Source: Jaltomata sinuosa (Eukaryota; Streptophyta; Magnoliopsida; Solanales; Solanaceae). From it: DNA of 64,000 bases. Position 1 is the stretch's first letter, and each line of letters starts with the position of its first letter. The notes below the pieces were generated by a model, which was not told the origin of the DNA, made no database searches, and worked only from the letters and a program-made list of their open reading frames with translations. This document shows positions 11,148 through 22,787 of this stretch, in pieces. The stretch spans positions 124,001-188,000 of the forward strand of contig QJPP01001410.1 in NCBI GenBank assembly GCA_003996215.1. Reading direction: 5' to 3'. Position numbers and translations under genes: made by a program.

Positions 11148-11982
11148 ATTATTTTTTCCTTACATGCATTGAAATATATTTATAAAGTTATAATTACATG
11201 TTATGTTTACTTGTATAATTAGATATTAGAGTTTTGATTATTATTATTAATAAGTTTTTATTATTTTTCTCATTTATTTCATTATGAAACGTCATTAACT
11301 TATATATTCAATTAGTATTTCTCACTTTTCAATTTTTAATCTAAAAAAGAATATGTATTGTTTTTATAAAAAATATGTTATATAGATTTTAAAAAATAAA
11401 AATTGTGATTACAAAGAAGTTTTTTTTTAAAAAAAGACATAAAGGTTGATAATACAAGGGCAAAATAGGCATTTTGAAAAATCAATTAGTATAAAGGGGG
11501 GAGAATGATTATTGTTCAAAGTTGAGGGGGTGTTTGATTTTTAAAGCAAAGTTCGGGGGTGTAAACGATTTTCACCCTAATTTATTTGTCTTATTTTTTT
11601 TTTAGTTTGTTTTAAAAAAAAAGAATATTTCTTTTCTTTTTTGACAACTCTTTAATTTCAACTTTCCACGTAACATGTTTAAGACCACAAGATTAAATAT
11701 AATTTTGGTACATTCTACCTATCTTTAGTTTAAGATCACAAAATTCAAAAATTTTCTTTACTTTCTTAAATTTCGTATCAAGTCAAAATCACGACAACAA
11801 ATTAAACTGGAGGGAGTAGTACTTAGTAGGTATGTAGTTGGTGTTTTGAAAAAAATTAGGCTTGGAACATGATCCACTCAATAGCAACCTAGCTACGTGC
11901 AAATTTTAGGTAAATCTAGGGTAGTGGGTTCAATTGAATTTTATTGCTTTCCATTCTAACTATATCAAATACACACATAAAT

Positions 11983-12236
11983 TTCTTCGGTCTCAATTTA
12001 TATGACACCTTTTGTATTTTGACAATCAAATGAGTTTTTCTTTGATAGTGTTCTTTTTATATGTATTTTAGATATTTTAAATTATCAATTATTATGATTT
12101 ATAGTATTTTTTTTAATCTAGTTTCCAAATATGTACATTTTTATTTTCAAAAAACCTAAAGATTCTAGGTCCGAATTCACGGTTAAAATTTAAAAATCTT
12201 ACTCTCGAAATCCGAAAGGTTATGAAGCAGGGAGTA
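11983..12236. mobile_element. Second Stowaway-like MITE, decayed
   Basis: The left end TTCGGTCTCAATTTATATGA and right end GAAGCAGGGAGTA resemble the CTCCCTCCGTCTCAATTTATATGAC family. Length of about 250 bp and internal AT-richness fit. The left terminus has lost its CTCCC. The 60-codon minus frame at 12113-12295 overlaps it and is not a gene. Confidence 0.5.
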
Positions 12237-12516
12237 TAATTAATCACACTCATTATGAACCAAAGTTTAGATAAATGTATTTGCCTCATATCCAAATGGA
12301 CCAGCCAACTACCGAGGGGCTGTGATATGTGATGAATTAATTAGGTTGCCATATATGTGGTGAGGAAAAAGGGATATGGATTGTATTCGTCCATTCACTC
12401 AATTCATTCATTCCGTATATTTGAATTTATGCTCTCATGTCCCACAGTACCAAAGTGTGTATTAATAAGTTTTGATAGAGAGACATGAGAGTTTTGCTTT
12501 ATTTTATGGCTGAGGT
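12237..12516. other. Intergenic, nothing recognised
   Basis: AT-rich DNA between the decayed MITE and the copia LTR fragment, with no coding or repeat signal that I can support. Confidence 0.4.
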
Positions 12517-12745
12517 TCATCCTAATTGATTTTCACCATAGAAGATATTTTGAGAGAGGAAGAAAGAAGAAGATTTATCAGAAATATGAATAATGAGACT
12601 CTACAATCTGTTACAACTTCTATAGTACTTATAGGAAAACAAGTAACCGACTCCGTTTTACTCTACATGTCTAAGCCCTACCAGCATTATATCAAGTTAC
12701 ACCTATTTCATCACCTAGCTTGCCAACTAAGAACTCATGTTGTCT
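12517..12745 (-). repeat. 3' LTR fragment of a minus-strand copia relic
   Basis: The segment CCTAATTGATTTTCACCATAGAAGATA... with the following AGATTTATYAGAAA and ATGAGA blocks is similar to 43808-43890, which sits on the 5' side of a minus-strand copia gag. The block lies immediately downstream (minus sense) of the RNase H remnant at 12752-13042, where a 3' LTR is expected. Confidence 0.55.
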
Positions 12746-12751
12746 CATTGC

Positions 12752-13042
12752 TTATGTCTTTGTCAAGATCGGATGTCCGCTAATTGATCTTTTGTATGCA
12801 TATATTGTCTTAACTATACCTTCTTGTATCGTTTGCTTAATGAAATGACAATCGATTTCTATATATTTTATTTTCTCATGGAAGACAGGATTAGCTGCAA
12901 TTTGGAGGGCTCCATTGCTGTCACTATACACTATCATTGGTTCAACAATCTCATTACCCTGCACCTTCAGTAGTGCCCTAAGCCAAACTATTTCTGAGAC
13001 TACACTAGCCATGCTCCTATATTCAGCTTGAGCTGAACTTCT
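12752..13042 (-). pseudogene. Copia RNase H C-terminal fragment
   Basis: Minus-strand translation shows SSAQAEYRSMASVVSEIVWL (catalytic Glu region), VYSDSNGALQIAANPVFHEK (catalytic Asp region) and the HFIKQTIQEGIV block of the Ty1/copia RNase H. It is cut at 13042/13043 by the solo LTR that starts TGTAACACCCC; the missing upstream part continues at 29406 on the far side of the stack. The C-terminal end is frameshifted. Confidence 0.8.
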
Positions 13043-14221
13043 TGTAACACCCCGAAAAATTCTAAGCCTAGAACTAGCCCAAAATTCTAATTGTTCAGCT
13101 GTCAAGGTTCAGAACAGAAATCACGAACCAAGTCCACGAGCTGTGAACTGAACCACGAGTCGTGGAATGGTTTTGTAGAAACTATCCTGCAGATCAGACT
13201 CTCAGGTCCTGATCCACGGACTATGCATGGAACTACGAGCAGTGGTTTCCATCCGTGAAAATCATACCTAAGGATCAGAGTTTCACCCAGAACTACGACC
13301 AGCTTCCATGGACCGTGGAAGGATCCACGGGCCGTAGATGGGGGTCGTTGAAATCAGACCTGCAAACCATCAAAAGAAATCAGGAACCACAACTGGGTTC
13401 CACGGCCCGTGGAATCATCTACGACCCGTGGAATCATCTACTTCCCGTGGTTCCCACCCGTGGAACTCAGGTCCAGAAAATTCCAGCAGTTTTCTATTTA
13501 ATTTTCAGAGGTATTTCAGCCCTTTTCCACTCTTTTTAAAAGCTAAGCTACGTCATTTTAACTAACCTAAGCCTATTTACTAAGCCTAAAACTACCCAAA
13601 TCCCTCATTCCCTCAGAGTTACATTGACTTTAGCAAGAACGGAGAAAAAGAAACGTTCTTTCCTCTCCAAAGCAAGCAGAAGGTTTCTCCATCTTCAGGC
13701 TCCTAAACCCAAGGATTCTTCAGTAGATTATACTTTCAGGTATGTGAGAATTCATCAATGGGTATCCTTTCACCCATTGAGTCTCTAAGTTAACTCAGTT
13801 CTCCAGTTTTTAGTTTAATCTTCAGGACCTAGGATTTCTGAATTTCATGAACTTCTTGTATCTCAGTTTCCATTATTATGTATGAACCTTATTACATGTT
13901 TTCTTGAAGTCTAGCATCGTTATGTACTCAGAATTCTCAAACCCTCAGCATGTTGTCTAACCCATGACTTTGAATTATGCTCTTGATTTGCATATTTTTT
14001 TCAGGTTCTAGAATTGTTTAGTGTAATTTAATTTCTTAGGATGGTGGGTTATGAACACCCGATCAGTTATGTTTCATACATTTTTAGTTAGATATACAAT
14101 CATTCAAAATTACATAATTAGAATGATTTCAATCTCAGTATTACTTTGCTTTCTCAGAAAGTCAGTATTTTGAGCTATCCAGTATGTCAGTTTATTTATT
14201 TAATTCAGTTGGGAGTAGTAC

Positions 14222-16530
14222 TGTAACACCCCATAAATTCTAAGTCAAGATCCGATCCGTTCTTCATTTGTTGTTAGATCCAAACTAGATGAATTTTCTA
14301 TGAATCTAAGTATTAAGATTAATTCCTAAATTTTGAAGGAGTATTAGATGTGAATCGAAGTCATAAAGGACCCCTAGCTCAAAGTTAAGTTGAAAGCCCT
14401 TCTACCGATTTACTTTTCATGTAAGTTCTCACTAGGGTCAATTTCAAACGATCATAACTCCTAGAATATAAAGCGTTAGGTGGACTAGTACCTATCAAAT
14501 TAAAGGTATTTGAATCTTGTTTCCAACGCCACTGACCATTTGTTAATCCTAGTCTGGAGTAAAGAGTTATGTGCATTTTAGTGAAGCACTGTTAGCTGTC
14601 AAAAATCCAACGGGCTGGCCGACGAGCGTGGGAACCTCCGACGGGCGTCCCGACGCCCATGGTGACCATGAAGGCCCATGGTGGCAGGGCGTGGGAACTG
14701 TCTAGTGAGGTTATTTGGCCCCCATGAGGCCGACGGTTAGGTCCGGCGGCCTGTGGGAGCCACGATGGGCCGTGGAAAGCTTCGTCCGATGATTTTTTGC
14801 ACTTTTCCTAAGAGTTTAATTAAGGGTAGTTTGGTCCTTTCCTCACCTCAGGTTCTTTCCCTCATCTTTTAAACACCCAAAAGGGGTTATCCCTCATAAT
14901 AACATCAATCTATCTCTAAAGAATTCCCTCAAAACTCTAAGGCAAGATACATAGGGTTTTAAGCAAGCAAGATCATAGAAGCTCCGGCAAGAAAGTCTCT
15001 CAAGAGTTTTTTTTTTCAGATTTCTTCTCCAAGTCTCCACCTCCAACCTTAGGGATTCTTCTCCAAGCTTCATCCCCAAAGTTCGAGCTAGAAGTTCTTC
15101 AAGTTCAGGTATGTGGGCATTCAATAAGAGATTTCTTTCACCCTTATGCCTAAAATTCTCAAGTTTTACTTTGATTTATGAATTTATGAAATTAGAGTTT
15201 TTATCCAAATTGGGGAAAAGTTATGGGTTTTATTTTAAAGTATCAATTCATGATTTCCCATTGATTACCCATGTTTTAATTGAGATTCCTTATGTGTTTT
15301 CAAAAGCTCATGCATAAAGAAGGATTTCTAGTATGATTCATTTAATTGCATATTTTTAAGTGAAATTTGGCATGTTTAGATAACATGACCTCAAGTTTTA
15401 TGAAATTGCATGCCTAAATCTTCAAGTTATGAATTTAGAAAGAAAGTATGTTTTGAATTATGGTATTGCTAAGCTTTAAGACTTATGATTTGATATTTGC
15501 ATGCCATCATATACGTCCTTATGCTTTTCCAACAGTTTTGGACATCAGACATGTCCCTATATTTTATGAAAGGTTTGGCATCTAGATAAGTCTACCTAAG
15601 TTATGTGAATTGCATGGTATCAAATATACTTTTATGCTTTTCAAATAGATTTGACATCAGATATGTCACAAGTATAAGTTGAGCTATAAGTATGTTTGGG
15701 AGTAGTATTGAGCACCGAGTTGGATTGGGTGAGCGTATCCCTTATACATCCCAGAACTACGTGCCACCTTAGGTTCTTTAAGTCCCCTCTGTGGGCACTA
15801 GACATCGTGATCACACTAGTTATGCCTTTATACCCTGGCAAGGTATATTGGGTCCTTTCGATGGGGTGGATACATCAGATTTCATATAGCTCACATGGTC
15901 TATGTCGGTTAGAGAACCTCCCACAAAAACAGTTTCAAGTTTTTAAGTGCATTGACTCTTTGCTTTCAGATTTCAGACTTTCTACTATTATTATGATTCT
16001 AAAGGTGTTTTCATCTTATGATATTGCATTGAGTCATTTCATTACAGATTTTTCTATCATTATACGACTTTAGTTTTAGTTATTCTTTAAGCATGTTTTA
16101 CCATGACATATACATGATATCAGTTTTAAGCATGCTTTCAAATATACTTTATCATGTCATATGCATATCTCACATACTCAGTACATTCCATAGTATTGAC
16201 CGCATACCTCTTTGTGCTACATCCTATTATGATATAGATCTTGTAGCGTGCTCCCAGATTAGTATTTAGAATTAGCTGGGGGGGTTTCCCAGTAACTTGT
16301 CAGTAGTAGGGACTTTCAGACATAAAGTCAGATATTCAGCTTAATTCAGATTGTCATTTTAAACTTATGTTTTCATAATAGATTCAGTTGCTCATTACTT
16401 CTGTTAAGCTTCCGTTCTTATATTTGTTTCAGTTTTTTTTTATGTCATGCTAATGCCAGAGGGTTATCTTGAGATCACTTGTGATCTTGGGTCTCGTGTT
16501 ATGTCCAGGGGGTAGGCTCTGGGAGTGATA
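14222..16530 (+). repeat. 5' LTR of element B
   Basis: About 2.3 kb, starting TGTAACACCCC and ending GGGAGTGATA. It aligns closely with 19241-19939 plus 26778-28455, for example GATCCGATCCGTTCTTCATT near the start and ACCGAGTTGGATTGGGTGAG in the middle. A GC-rich block with GGGCGTCCCGACGCCC-type palindromes lies near 14600-14780. Reading frames inside (15111-15317, 15696-16073 and others) recur in the 3' LTR and are not genes. Confidence 0.88.
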
Positions 16531-16534
16531 AACT

Positions 16535-16546
16535 TGGTATCAGAGC
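16535..16546 (+). other. Primer-binding site, initiator tRNA-Met, element B
   Basis: TGGTATCAGAGC, complementary to the 3' end of plant initiator tRNA-Met, starts 4 bp after the 5' LTR. Minus-strand DNA synthesis would prime here. Confidence 0.9.
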
Positions 16547-16743
16547 ATCAGGTTCGAGAATCCTAGGATTCTGAAAGTCGCATCAAGTAGAGTTTCTTTC
16601 ATGGGTGTAAAGTGTGCCACACTTATGAGGGGGAGGTTATGAGATGTTTTAGAAAAAAAACTTCACTTCTTTCATGTTCACTATCATGCAATAGAGATTA
16701 ACTCTATTTACCCTTCTAATTCGTTCCTTACATATTTCACATA

Positions 16744-17345
16744 ATGCCTCTGCGAAGAAACCCCAAGAGAAATGTTAATCCTCCTGTTCCAAACCACGTG
16801 GTTACAAATGCGGAGTTTCATGAAGCCATCTGCATGTTGGCTCAAGCCATGACAACTCAGTTGAATAAGAAAGAGAAACTGAAGAGGAGAAAGAGTTAGA
16901 ACAAGAAAACCAGAACATGGAACCACGACTCTAGTCGGCAAAAAACTGGTAGTAGGAACTGTTCATCTTTTCAGTAGAAGTCATCCGGACCAACTCCATC
17001 CCCGTTTAGCACACCTGCACTCAATTCTCAGTCTTGTCTTGATAAGGCTCCGAAGACCTTGAGGTATCCTCGTTGTAGTAGCTGTGGTAAGTTTCATCTA
17101 AGTGGGTGCCTTGATGGTAAAGAGGGTTATTTTAGGTGTGGTCACTTAGGCCATAGGATCAAGGATTTCCCCTCAGCTAAGCAGAGCAACAGTGGTGTTC
17201 ATCTCCAAAACCAATTCCTTTCATTGCCTAGCCAGTCAGGTCAGAGTATTCCTCCAGAAGCTAAATCAGGTATGTCACTAGATTTCTTCCTTTATGCATC
17301 CATATTCCCCAGGCCCCTATTCTTGTATGGTTGTGAGTTGTCTTA
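16744..17345 (+). pseudogene. Truncated gag of element B
   Basis: Starts at ATG 16744, about 200 bp after the PBS, with MPLRRNPRRNVNPPVPNH and TNAEFHEAICMLAQAM, matching the chromovirus gag N-terminus at 51045. The central capsid-like part is missing. The frame then shifts and a C-terminal stretch keeps a zinc knuckle CFRCGHLGHRIKDFPS-like (about 17127-17175), in which the last cysteine is replaced. Gag packages the element RNA into virus-like particles. The order N-terminus, gap, zinc knuckle suggests an internal deletion of several hundred bases. Confidence 0.75.
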
Positions 17346-17669
17346 GCTTAGAAAAAGTAGTGATAGAGGAATATAGCATCGGGATGGTTAGTAGAAAGAG
17401 AGAGTTGTGGGTTGTTTGAACCGTGTAAGCTTGAAAGGTATAGGTTGTAAGTTAATGAATGTGGTATGTACAACTCCTATTTGAAATATAAAGATTAAGG
17501 CTTAGGATTTTAGGCGAGGGAGAGTCTTATGCTATAGAAGGAAGTGGATATTCATACTAGATTCTAGATTAGTGTTTGTTCTGTTAGGGTAAAATGATCT
17601 TAGTTTAGTTTAGGGGTTAGTGAGAGGTCCACATACTTAGATAGGTAGAACATTCCCAAAGGGGAGATA
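17346..17669 (+). other. Element B internal DNA, non-coding
   Basis: No protein domain can be read. The stretch ends at CCCAAAGGGGAGATAT, a polypurine-tract-like sequence directly before a CATAACACC LTR-type start. Confidence 0.5.
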
Positions 17670-18660
17670 TCATAACACCTTGGTATCCGGACCAACTATT
17701 CAACTTAGAATCCCCAAGAAATTTTTGTAACTGTTGGTCCCCACGGGCGACCACCATCGGCGTTAGAGTTCTGACTGGCTATGGGGCTCATCGTGGGAAT
17801 TGTCCAGTGGTCCTGAGCCATAGTTTTCCAACTCGATGGCCTAGGTCAATGGGCGTGGCAGTTGCCATAGCACATCGGTCGGCCGTGACAATTGCCTAGT
17901 GGCCCATTCCTAACCCTTCTTATGTTCCGATAGGCAGTCACCATGGGCGCCGCGATTGTGATGGTCCATGGGAACCTACCGTGGAAATCATCCATCAACT
18001 GCAGACCCTTAGCCAACTTTTCCTACAACCTGATCCAATGGGCCATCGTGGTTCTGATGCCCGTCGGGTAGCCCGTATGGCAGGAAATTTCTTGCAATCC
18101 TTTCCTTAAGTTAGGGGTGTTTTGGTCTTTTTCTCTATTCTCTTAACTCCTAAGTGAGGTCGTTTTGAAACTTGTAGTGGAGTTTTATCCCCTATTAGAC
18201 TAAACCTTTCCCATTCTCCTCATTCTACATTCTAAAATGGAAAGAACTCCACTCTTCCAAGCTTCGAGCTTCAAGATAAGAATCTCCATCTTCAAGTCTC
18301 CATCCCTCAAGGTTCTAGCTTAGAAGTCTTCAATTCTGGTATGTCTCGTTGTGAAAGTTCTTCAAGTTACAGCTCCTAGATATGATATAGAAGAGTATAA
18401 GTCTTGGATAGTGTAAGATATAAGAAACCATAAGGTAATTATAGTTATAATCTTGGATATTGTGACAAAATACATATGGGCTTTTGTTGTACGCGACTAG
18501 CGATCCCATTGGTTAAGAGCTCAAGGTTAGCTCATTTTCGTGATAAAAATAAACGTTATTTTTAAGGGGTACCTATAGATACATGAGATTTAGTCGAGAT
18601 AGGCTTGAACATGGTTGAAGAAGGTAGTCAGACTTAGTTTTTAGTATCTGCAGGTGCACT
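17670..18660 (+). repeat. Diverged LTR-like remnant inside element B
   Basis: Begins CATAACACCTTGG right after the polypurine-like tract, carries a GC-rich block with CATGGGCG/CGCCCATGG-like motifs (17740-18080), and then a leader-like block (about 18230-18350: CAAGTCTCCAT, GTTCTAGCT, GAAGTCTTCAA, GGTATGT) that parallels the element B LTR. It looks like the 5' part of another related LTR. The right boundary is uncertain. Confidence 0.5.
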
Positions 18661-19240
18661 GGTAAAAAATTTAGTTGCAAATGGTAAGTGTGTTATTCAG
18701 AAAAGTTAGTGTAGTTAAAAAGGTGTTCTTAAGCTTAAAAGTTATTAGCTATGTTGTTTAGGCAGGAATAGTCTTATTCTTACTCCCTGCCCAGGGTGCT
18801 CATAACGTATCAGTTCAGACCTACCGGTAATCATTCCTAACGCCAGAAGACCCTACGTTCAGCTAAGTCCATGGTAGTAAGTTCAGTTTAGAAAAGAATA
18901 GTTTTCTCGTATAACTACTCCTCTCAGTTTGATGTTTCATTCAGTTGACTATGAACCCTAAGAATTTGTTCGATCTCTATGAGTTTCAGCCGAGTCCTTA
19001 CTCTTAATTCAGACCAGTTATCATGTTAGATATTCAGTTTCATGCCCCATCAGTTATACTTATGCTCTAAAAATGCATGCATATTCCTGGAATCGATCTC
19101 AGTTATATTTCAGTCAAAAATTTGTTACCATGAAATACTTCAGCTATTAGAACTCTGTTGATAGGATTGCAACCCTTTCCCCCTCCAATCTCAATTTAGT
19201 AATCTTCATTCGAGGATGAATGATCCCAAGAGAGAGATAT
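18661..19240 (+). other. 3' internal region and polypurine tract of element B
   Basis: No coding domain is seen. It ends with TTCATTCGAGGATGAATGAT and CCCAAGAGAGAGATAT directly before the 3' LTR. The same ATTCGAGGA(C/T)GAATGATCCCAAG polypurine context precedes the 3' LTR of both chromoviruses further right. Confidence 0.75.
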
Positions 19241-19939
19241 TGTAACACCCCAAAAATTCTAATCCAAGATCCGATCCGTTCTTCATTTGTTGTTAGACCC
19301 AAACTAGATGAATTTTCTATGAATCTAAGTATTAAGATCAACCTAAGTTTTCAAGGAGTATAAGATGTGAATTGAAGTCATAAAGGACCCTAGCTCAAAG
19401 TTAAGTTGAAAGCCCTTCTACCGATTTAGTTTTCATGTAAGTTCTAACTAGGGTCAACTTCAAACTATCATAACTCCTAGAATATAAAGCTTTAGGTCTC
19501 CTAGTACCCACCAACCTAGAGGTATTTTAATCTTCTTTCCAACACCACCAACCTCTCATTAATCTGAGTCCGGGGTAAAAGGTTATGGGCATTTTTGTGA
19601 AGCACTGTCAGCTGTCAAAAATTCGACGGGGGTGGGAACCTCCTACAGGCGTCCCGACGCCTATGGTGACCACGACGGCCTGTGGTGGAAGGGAGTGGGA
19701 ACTGTCCAGTGAGGCTATTTGGCCCCCGTGAGGCCGACGGTTGAGTCCGATGGGCCGTGGGAAGCGTCGTCCGATGATTTTCTGCACTTTTCCTATGAGT
19801 TTAATTAAGGTAGTTTGGTCCTTTTCTCACTTCAGGTTCTTTACCTCATCTTTTAAACACCCAAAAGGGGTTATACCTCATAAGAAGATCAATCTATATC
19901 TAAAAGAATTCCCTCAATATTCTAAGTCAAGATACCTAT

Positions 19940-21264
19940 TGATAACGCTCAAAGTACCACTCCAATTAAGAAGCGTAAGCGATCGTTTGTCAAATACAGA
20001 ACCCAACAAAGGTTGGGGTCGATCCCACAGAGAATATGGTGAAGGTTAAGTCTTTAGTGAAGTATGTGACTAATGGTCAATAGTTTCCAGTAAATAAAGG
20101 GGGGGGGGGTTTGTGTGAATAATGTGTAAACAAAACAAATAATAAACGTATGAGTTTTGATCAAGATGAGAGAATGAACTAGGGAAGTGTTTACCATGGC
20201 ATTGGTAACGATGTCGATCCTAAGCTTAACCGGGTTCTTTCTATATGCGTGTCACGATGTGATTGAATTAATGGTATCGTCTAAACGTTTCTCAACCAAA
20301 TAGACGAATTTACTTTTCAATTCTCTTGAACTTGAAAAGGTGTGCTTTTAGATTTCAATCCTAAACATCAAGTAGATTAATCTAGTTACAGCATTAATCA
20401 TAAGACGAGAGTTGGTAGTCTCGAATCCTCGTTGTTAATCAAGTTTCCCGGTTTTAATTTCTTTACTCAAGCAAATTAAACCTAGGCATGTTCTAATGTT
20501 TGCAACCACTAGAAAACGTTAAATAATGTATGATTAACAACGTGACAACATATATATTGAACCCGTCGCTGCCCGAAATCTATATCGCTACTTTAGCCAT
20601 GGCTCCCACAACCCTAGTTGTGGGAGGTTTTGTTACTCATGCTTATAGAAGAATAAAAGAAAGTCATATTCATAATAAAGAAAGGAGATCCTTACAATGT
20701 ATTGAAAACAATCTTTAATTAATCCAAGAACAAGAACAACAAGATCCCAAGAACGATTCAAGAACACGAATTTAAGAAGTATAAAACGTGTTTCTTGATC
20801 TCCAAGTCGACTAAAATCTCCCCTAAAACTATTGGGAGAACTATTGTAAAAAGCTTAATAAGTTGCATAAATAAAATAAACCTAACATAGGGTATTTATA
20901 GGAGTCTAGGAAACAAATCCCAAAAATGCTCGGATTCCGCGTAACCGACTGCCCAGGTGCGACGGCCAGGCTGACGGACCGTCACTAGCTTGATGGACCA
21001 TCGCCTGGGCTATCACCACTAGACAGTGGCACTGCCCAACTTGACGTTCACTGTGACGGACCATCACATGTGTGACGGGCCGTCACTCAGGCCGTCACTC
21101 TTATCCAGAATGCTCTTTTTCGCGTATTTCCTTCTGTTTCCATGTTTGTCTCCATTTCCTGAAAATACAACATAAAAACATCAAAAACGACAACGGTTGC
21201 TTGAAAACGTACGATTGTTCTTAGTTTAAAGGAGTCAAAAGTGCCGTAAATTGGCGGCACATCA
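19940..21264 (-). repeat. 3' LTR (minus sense) of the Athila-like element
   Basis: 1325 bp. Contains a GACGGACCGTCA-type palindrome cluster at about 20950-21100, a 10-base G run near 20100, and the terminal hairpin GTGCCG-taaattgg-CGGCAC (21241-21260). The 62-codon frame at 20530-20718 recurs in the other LTR and is not taken as a gene. Confidence 0.9.
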
Positions 21265-22787
21265 ACACCCTCAACTTAAAACGTTCGCTTTTCCTCAAGC
21301 AACATGACACAAAACAATAATACGACTCAACTAAGAAAACAAACTCGTGTCTCTAGCAACTCATGGTTATTCAACATCTTATTCAATTTTAAATCAAGCT
21401 CCCTCGTAGCACACAGATGTATGAAACACTAACTTGCAAGGATCCAAACATGTCATTCCGATATGATAGAACACTTTACATACACACGCGCAGCTATCCT
21501 AACAATCAATAGACAATACAGAAATCTTGGTGCCCTCACCACAAAGCAATCCCTCACACAAGATTTGGGACTAGGTAAGTGCTCACACTCACAAATGATT
21601 TCAAACAATGCACATGCGATACCATAGGCTTGCCCTTACTATTCTATTTTAGTTCTTCAGAAAGCCGCTCAGGATCACTATAGGACTTGTTTAGGCTTGT
21701 AATGAGGCTTCAGGTGCTGGTAGGATGTATTTAGGGGTTAGTGACTAAGCCCTCCTTGGAACCATCGACGTCTTATTACCACATAACTTTGCCCATCCTT
21801 ATTCACCTTTTTATTTCCTTCTTTCTAGCTACGGGTGCGGCCTCTTTATTTTGACACTTCTTTTTATTACTTTTTCGCTCTTTTTCATCTCTTTTTTTTT
21901 CTTAGGCACACACCCGAATTTTTATTCTATTCACAACCAATCTTCACTATCCTCTTTTTCTTATCATTCACCTCTATAGTAGCCACCCTCAACTTAGGCT
22001 GATTGCCTGGGTTGAGGTGCACAATGTCCATGGAAGGACCAGGGCCAAAACAGGGTTTATATCTATAGTAGCCACCCTCAGCTTAAGCTGATTGCCTGAG
22101 TAGAGGTGCACGATGTCCAAGGACGGACCAGGGCCAAAATAGGGATTCAAAGCTAAACAGGAACGGTGACAGGTTATTGAAAGAACAAGGTCAATTATGG
22201 CTCAAATAGGGATCAATAAGGGATTATTTGCATTTGGACGATCTTATCGGTTAAGTGGACTGCACACAAAAAGGGCCTGTGATCCTTTCCTAAGCAACCA
22301 AACTTCAAACTTAACAAAATAGACCGGGCAAGTTCTAGATGCATGCACAGAGTAAGAATTTATAACAGTAATCTCACACACTCTTGGCACCAAGAAACTA
22401 TATCGCTACCAACTATCAAACAACTGCTCGGCTTAAGCATACTCATTCTAATCATAATCACACAATGACATTCAAAGATCCAGACAGTCAATCGTTTCAA
22501 CATAAGTACAAAACCAGAAATTTTTTAAAGGGGCTCCTTTTAGTCAAAGAAAACGCCATGATGCTTGCTATAGACACTAAAAAAAAAAAATTTAAAATAA
22601 GATTCTAAACACATGCCGGTTCTACTAGATAGCACACCGGAGGGAAAAGAAACACGGCAACAAAAACCCTCGGTGGTGACTCACAGGTTTCCCCACACCC
22701 TCAACTTAGACTCATGCATTGTCCCCAATGCATCCATATAAAAGCTAAAACTGTGAGAGAAAGGAATACCTGTGAAGTCGATATGAC
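21265..22787 (-). other. 3' internal region of the Athila-like element, non-coding
   Basis: No domain is seen on either strand. The AAGTTGAGGGTGT directly before TGATGTGCC (minus sense) acts as the polypurine tract. CAATGCATGAGTCTAAGTTG near 22700-22730, minus sense, resembles sequence that I recall downstream of pol in Athila-type elements, so pol was probably lost by deletion close to 22.8 kb. An 89-bp tandem duplication lies at 21974-22146. Confidence 0.65.
21974..22146. repeat. 89-bp tandem duplication
   Basis: Two imperfect copies start with CTATAGTAGCCACCCTCA at 21974 and 22063. Each continues through GCTGATTGCCTG, GAGGTGCAC and GGACCAGGGCCAAAA. Confidence 0.9.

Larger units (their letters stand above)
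10413..11577. mobile_element. Mutator-like (MULE) foldback element with 10-bp TSD
   Basis: Terminal inverted repeats begin GGGTGAAAATCG and end CGATTTTCACCC. They continue inward for roughly 100-150 bp, with CCTCGAACTTTGCTTTAAAA on the left paired to the corresponding right arm. A perfect 10-bp direct repeat TAATTTATTT flanks it (10403-10412 and 11578-11587). Long inverted repeats with 9-11 bp target duplications are typical of Mutator-like elements. No transposase is encoded, so it is non-autonomous. Confidence 0.8.
10391..11816. mobile_element. Stowaway-like MITE interrupted by a MULE
   Basis: The left piece (10391-10412) is a CTCTCCTCGTTATAATTTATTT terminus and the right piece resumes with TAATTTATTTGTC at 11578 and ends in AAACTGGAGGGAG. 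These match the CTCCCTCCG...TTATTTGTCTTATTTT MITE termini common in Solanaceae. Without the insert the MITE would be about 260 bp. The right terminus is an imperfect inverted copy of the left. Confidence 0.65.

Noticed and set aside
20530..20718. 62-codon plus-strand frame, repeated at 26063-26251
   Set aside because: It lies within the two LTRs of the Athila-like element, antisense to it, and is conserved only because the LTRs are nearly identical.
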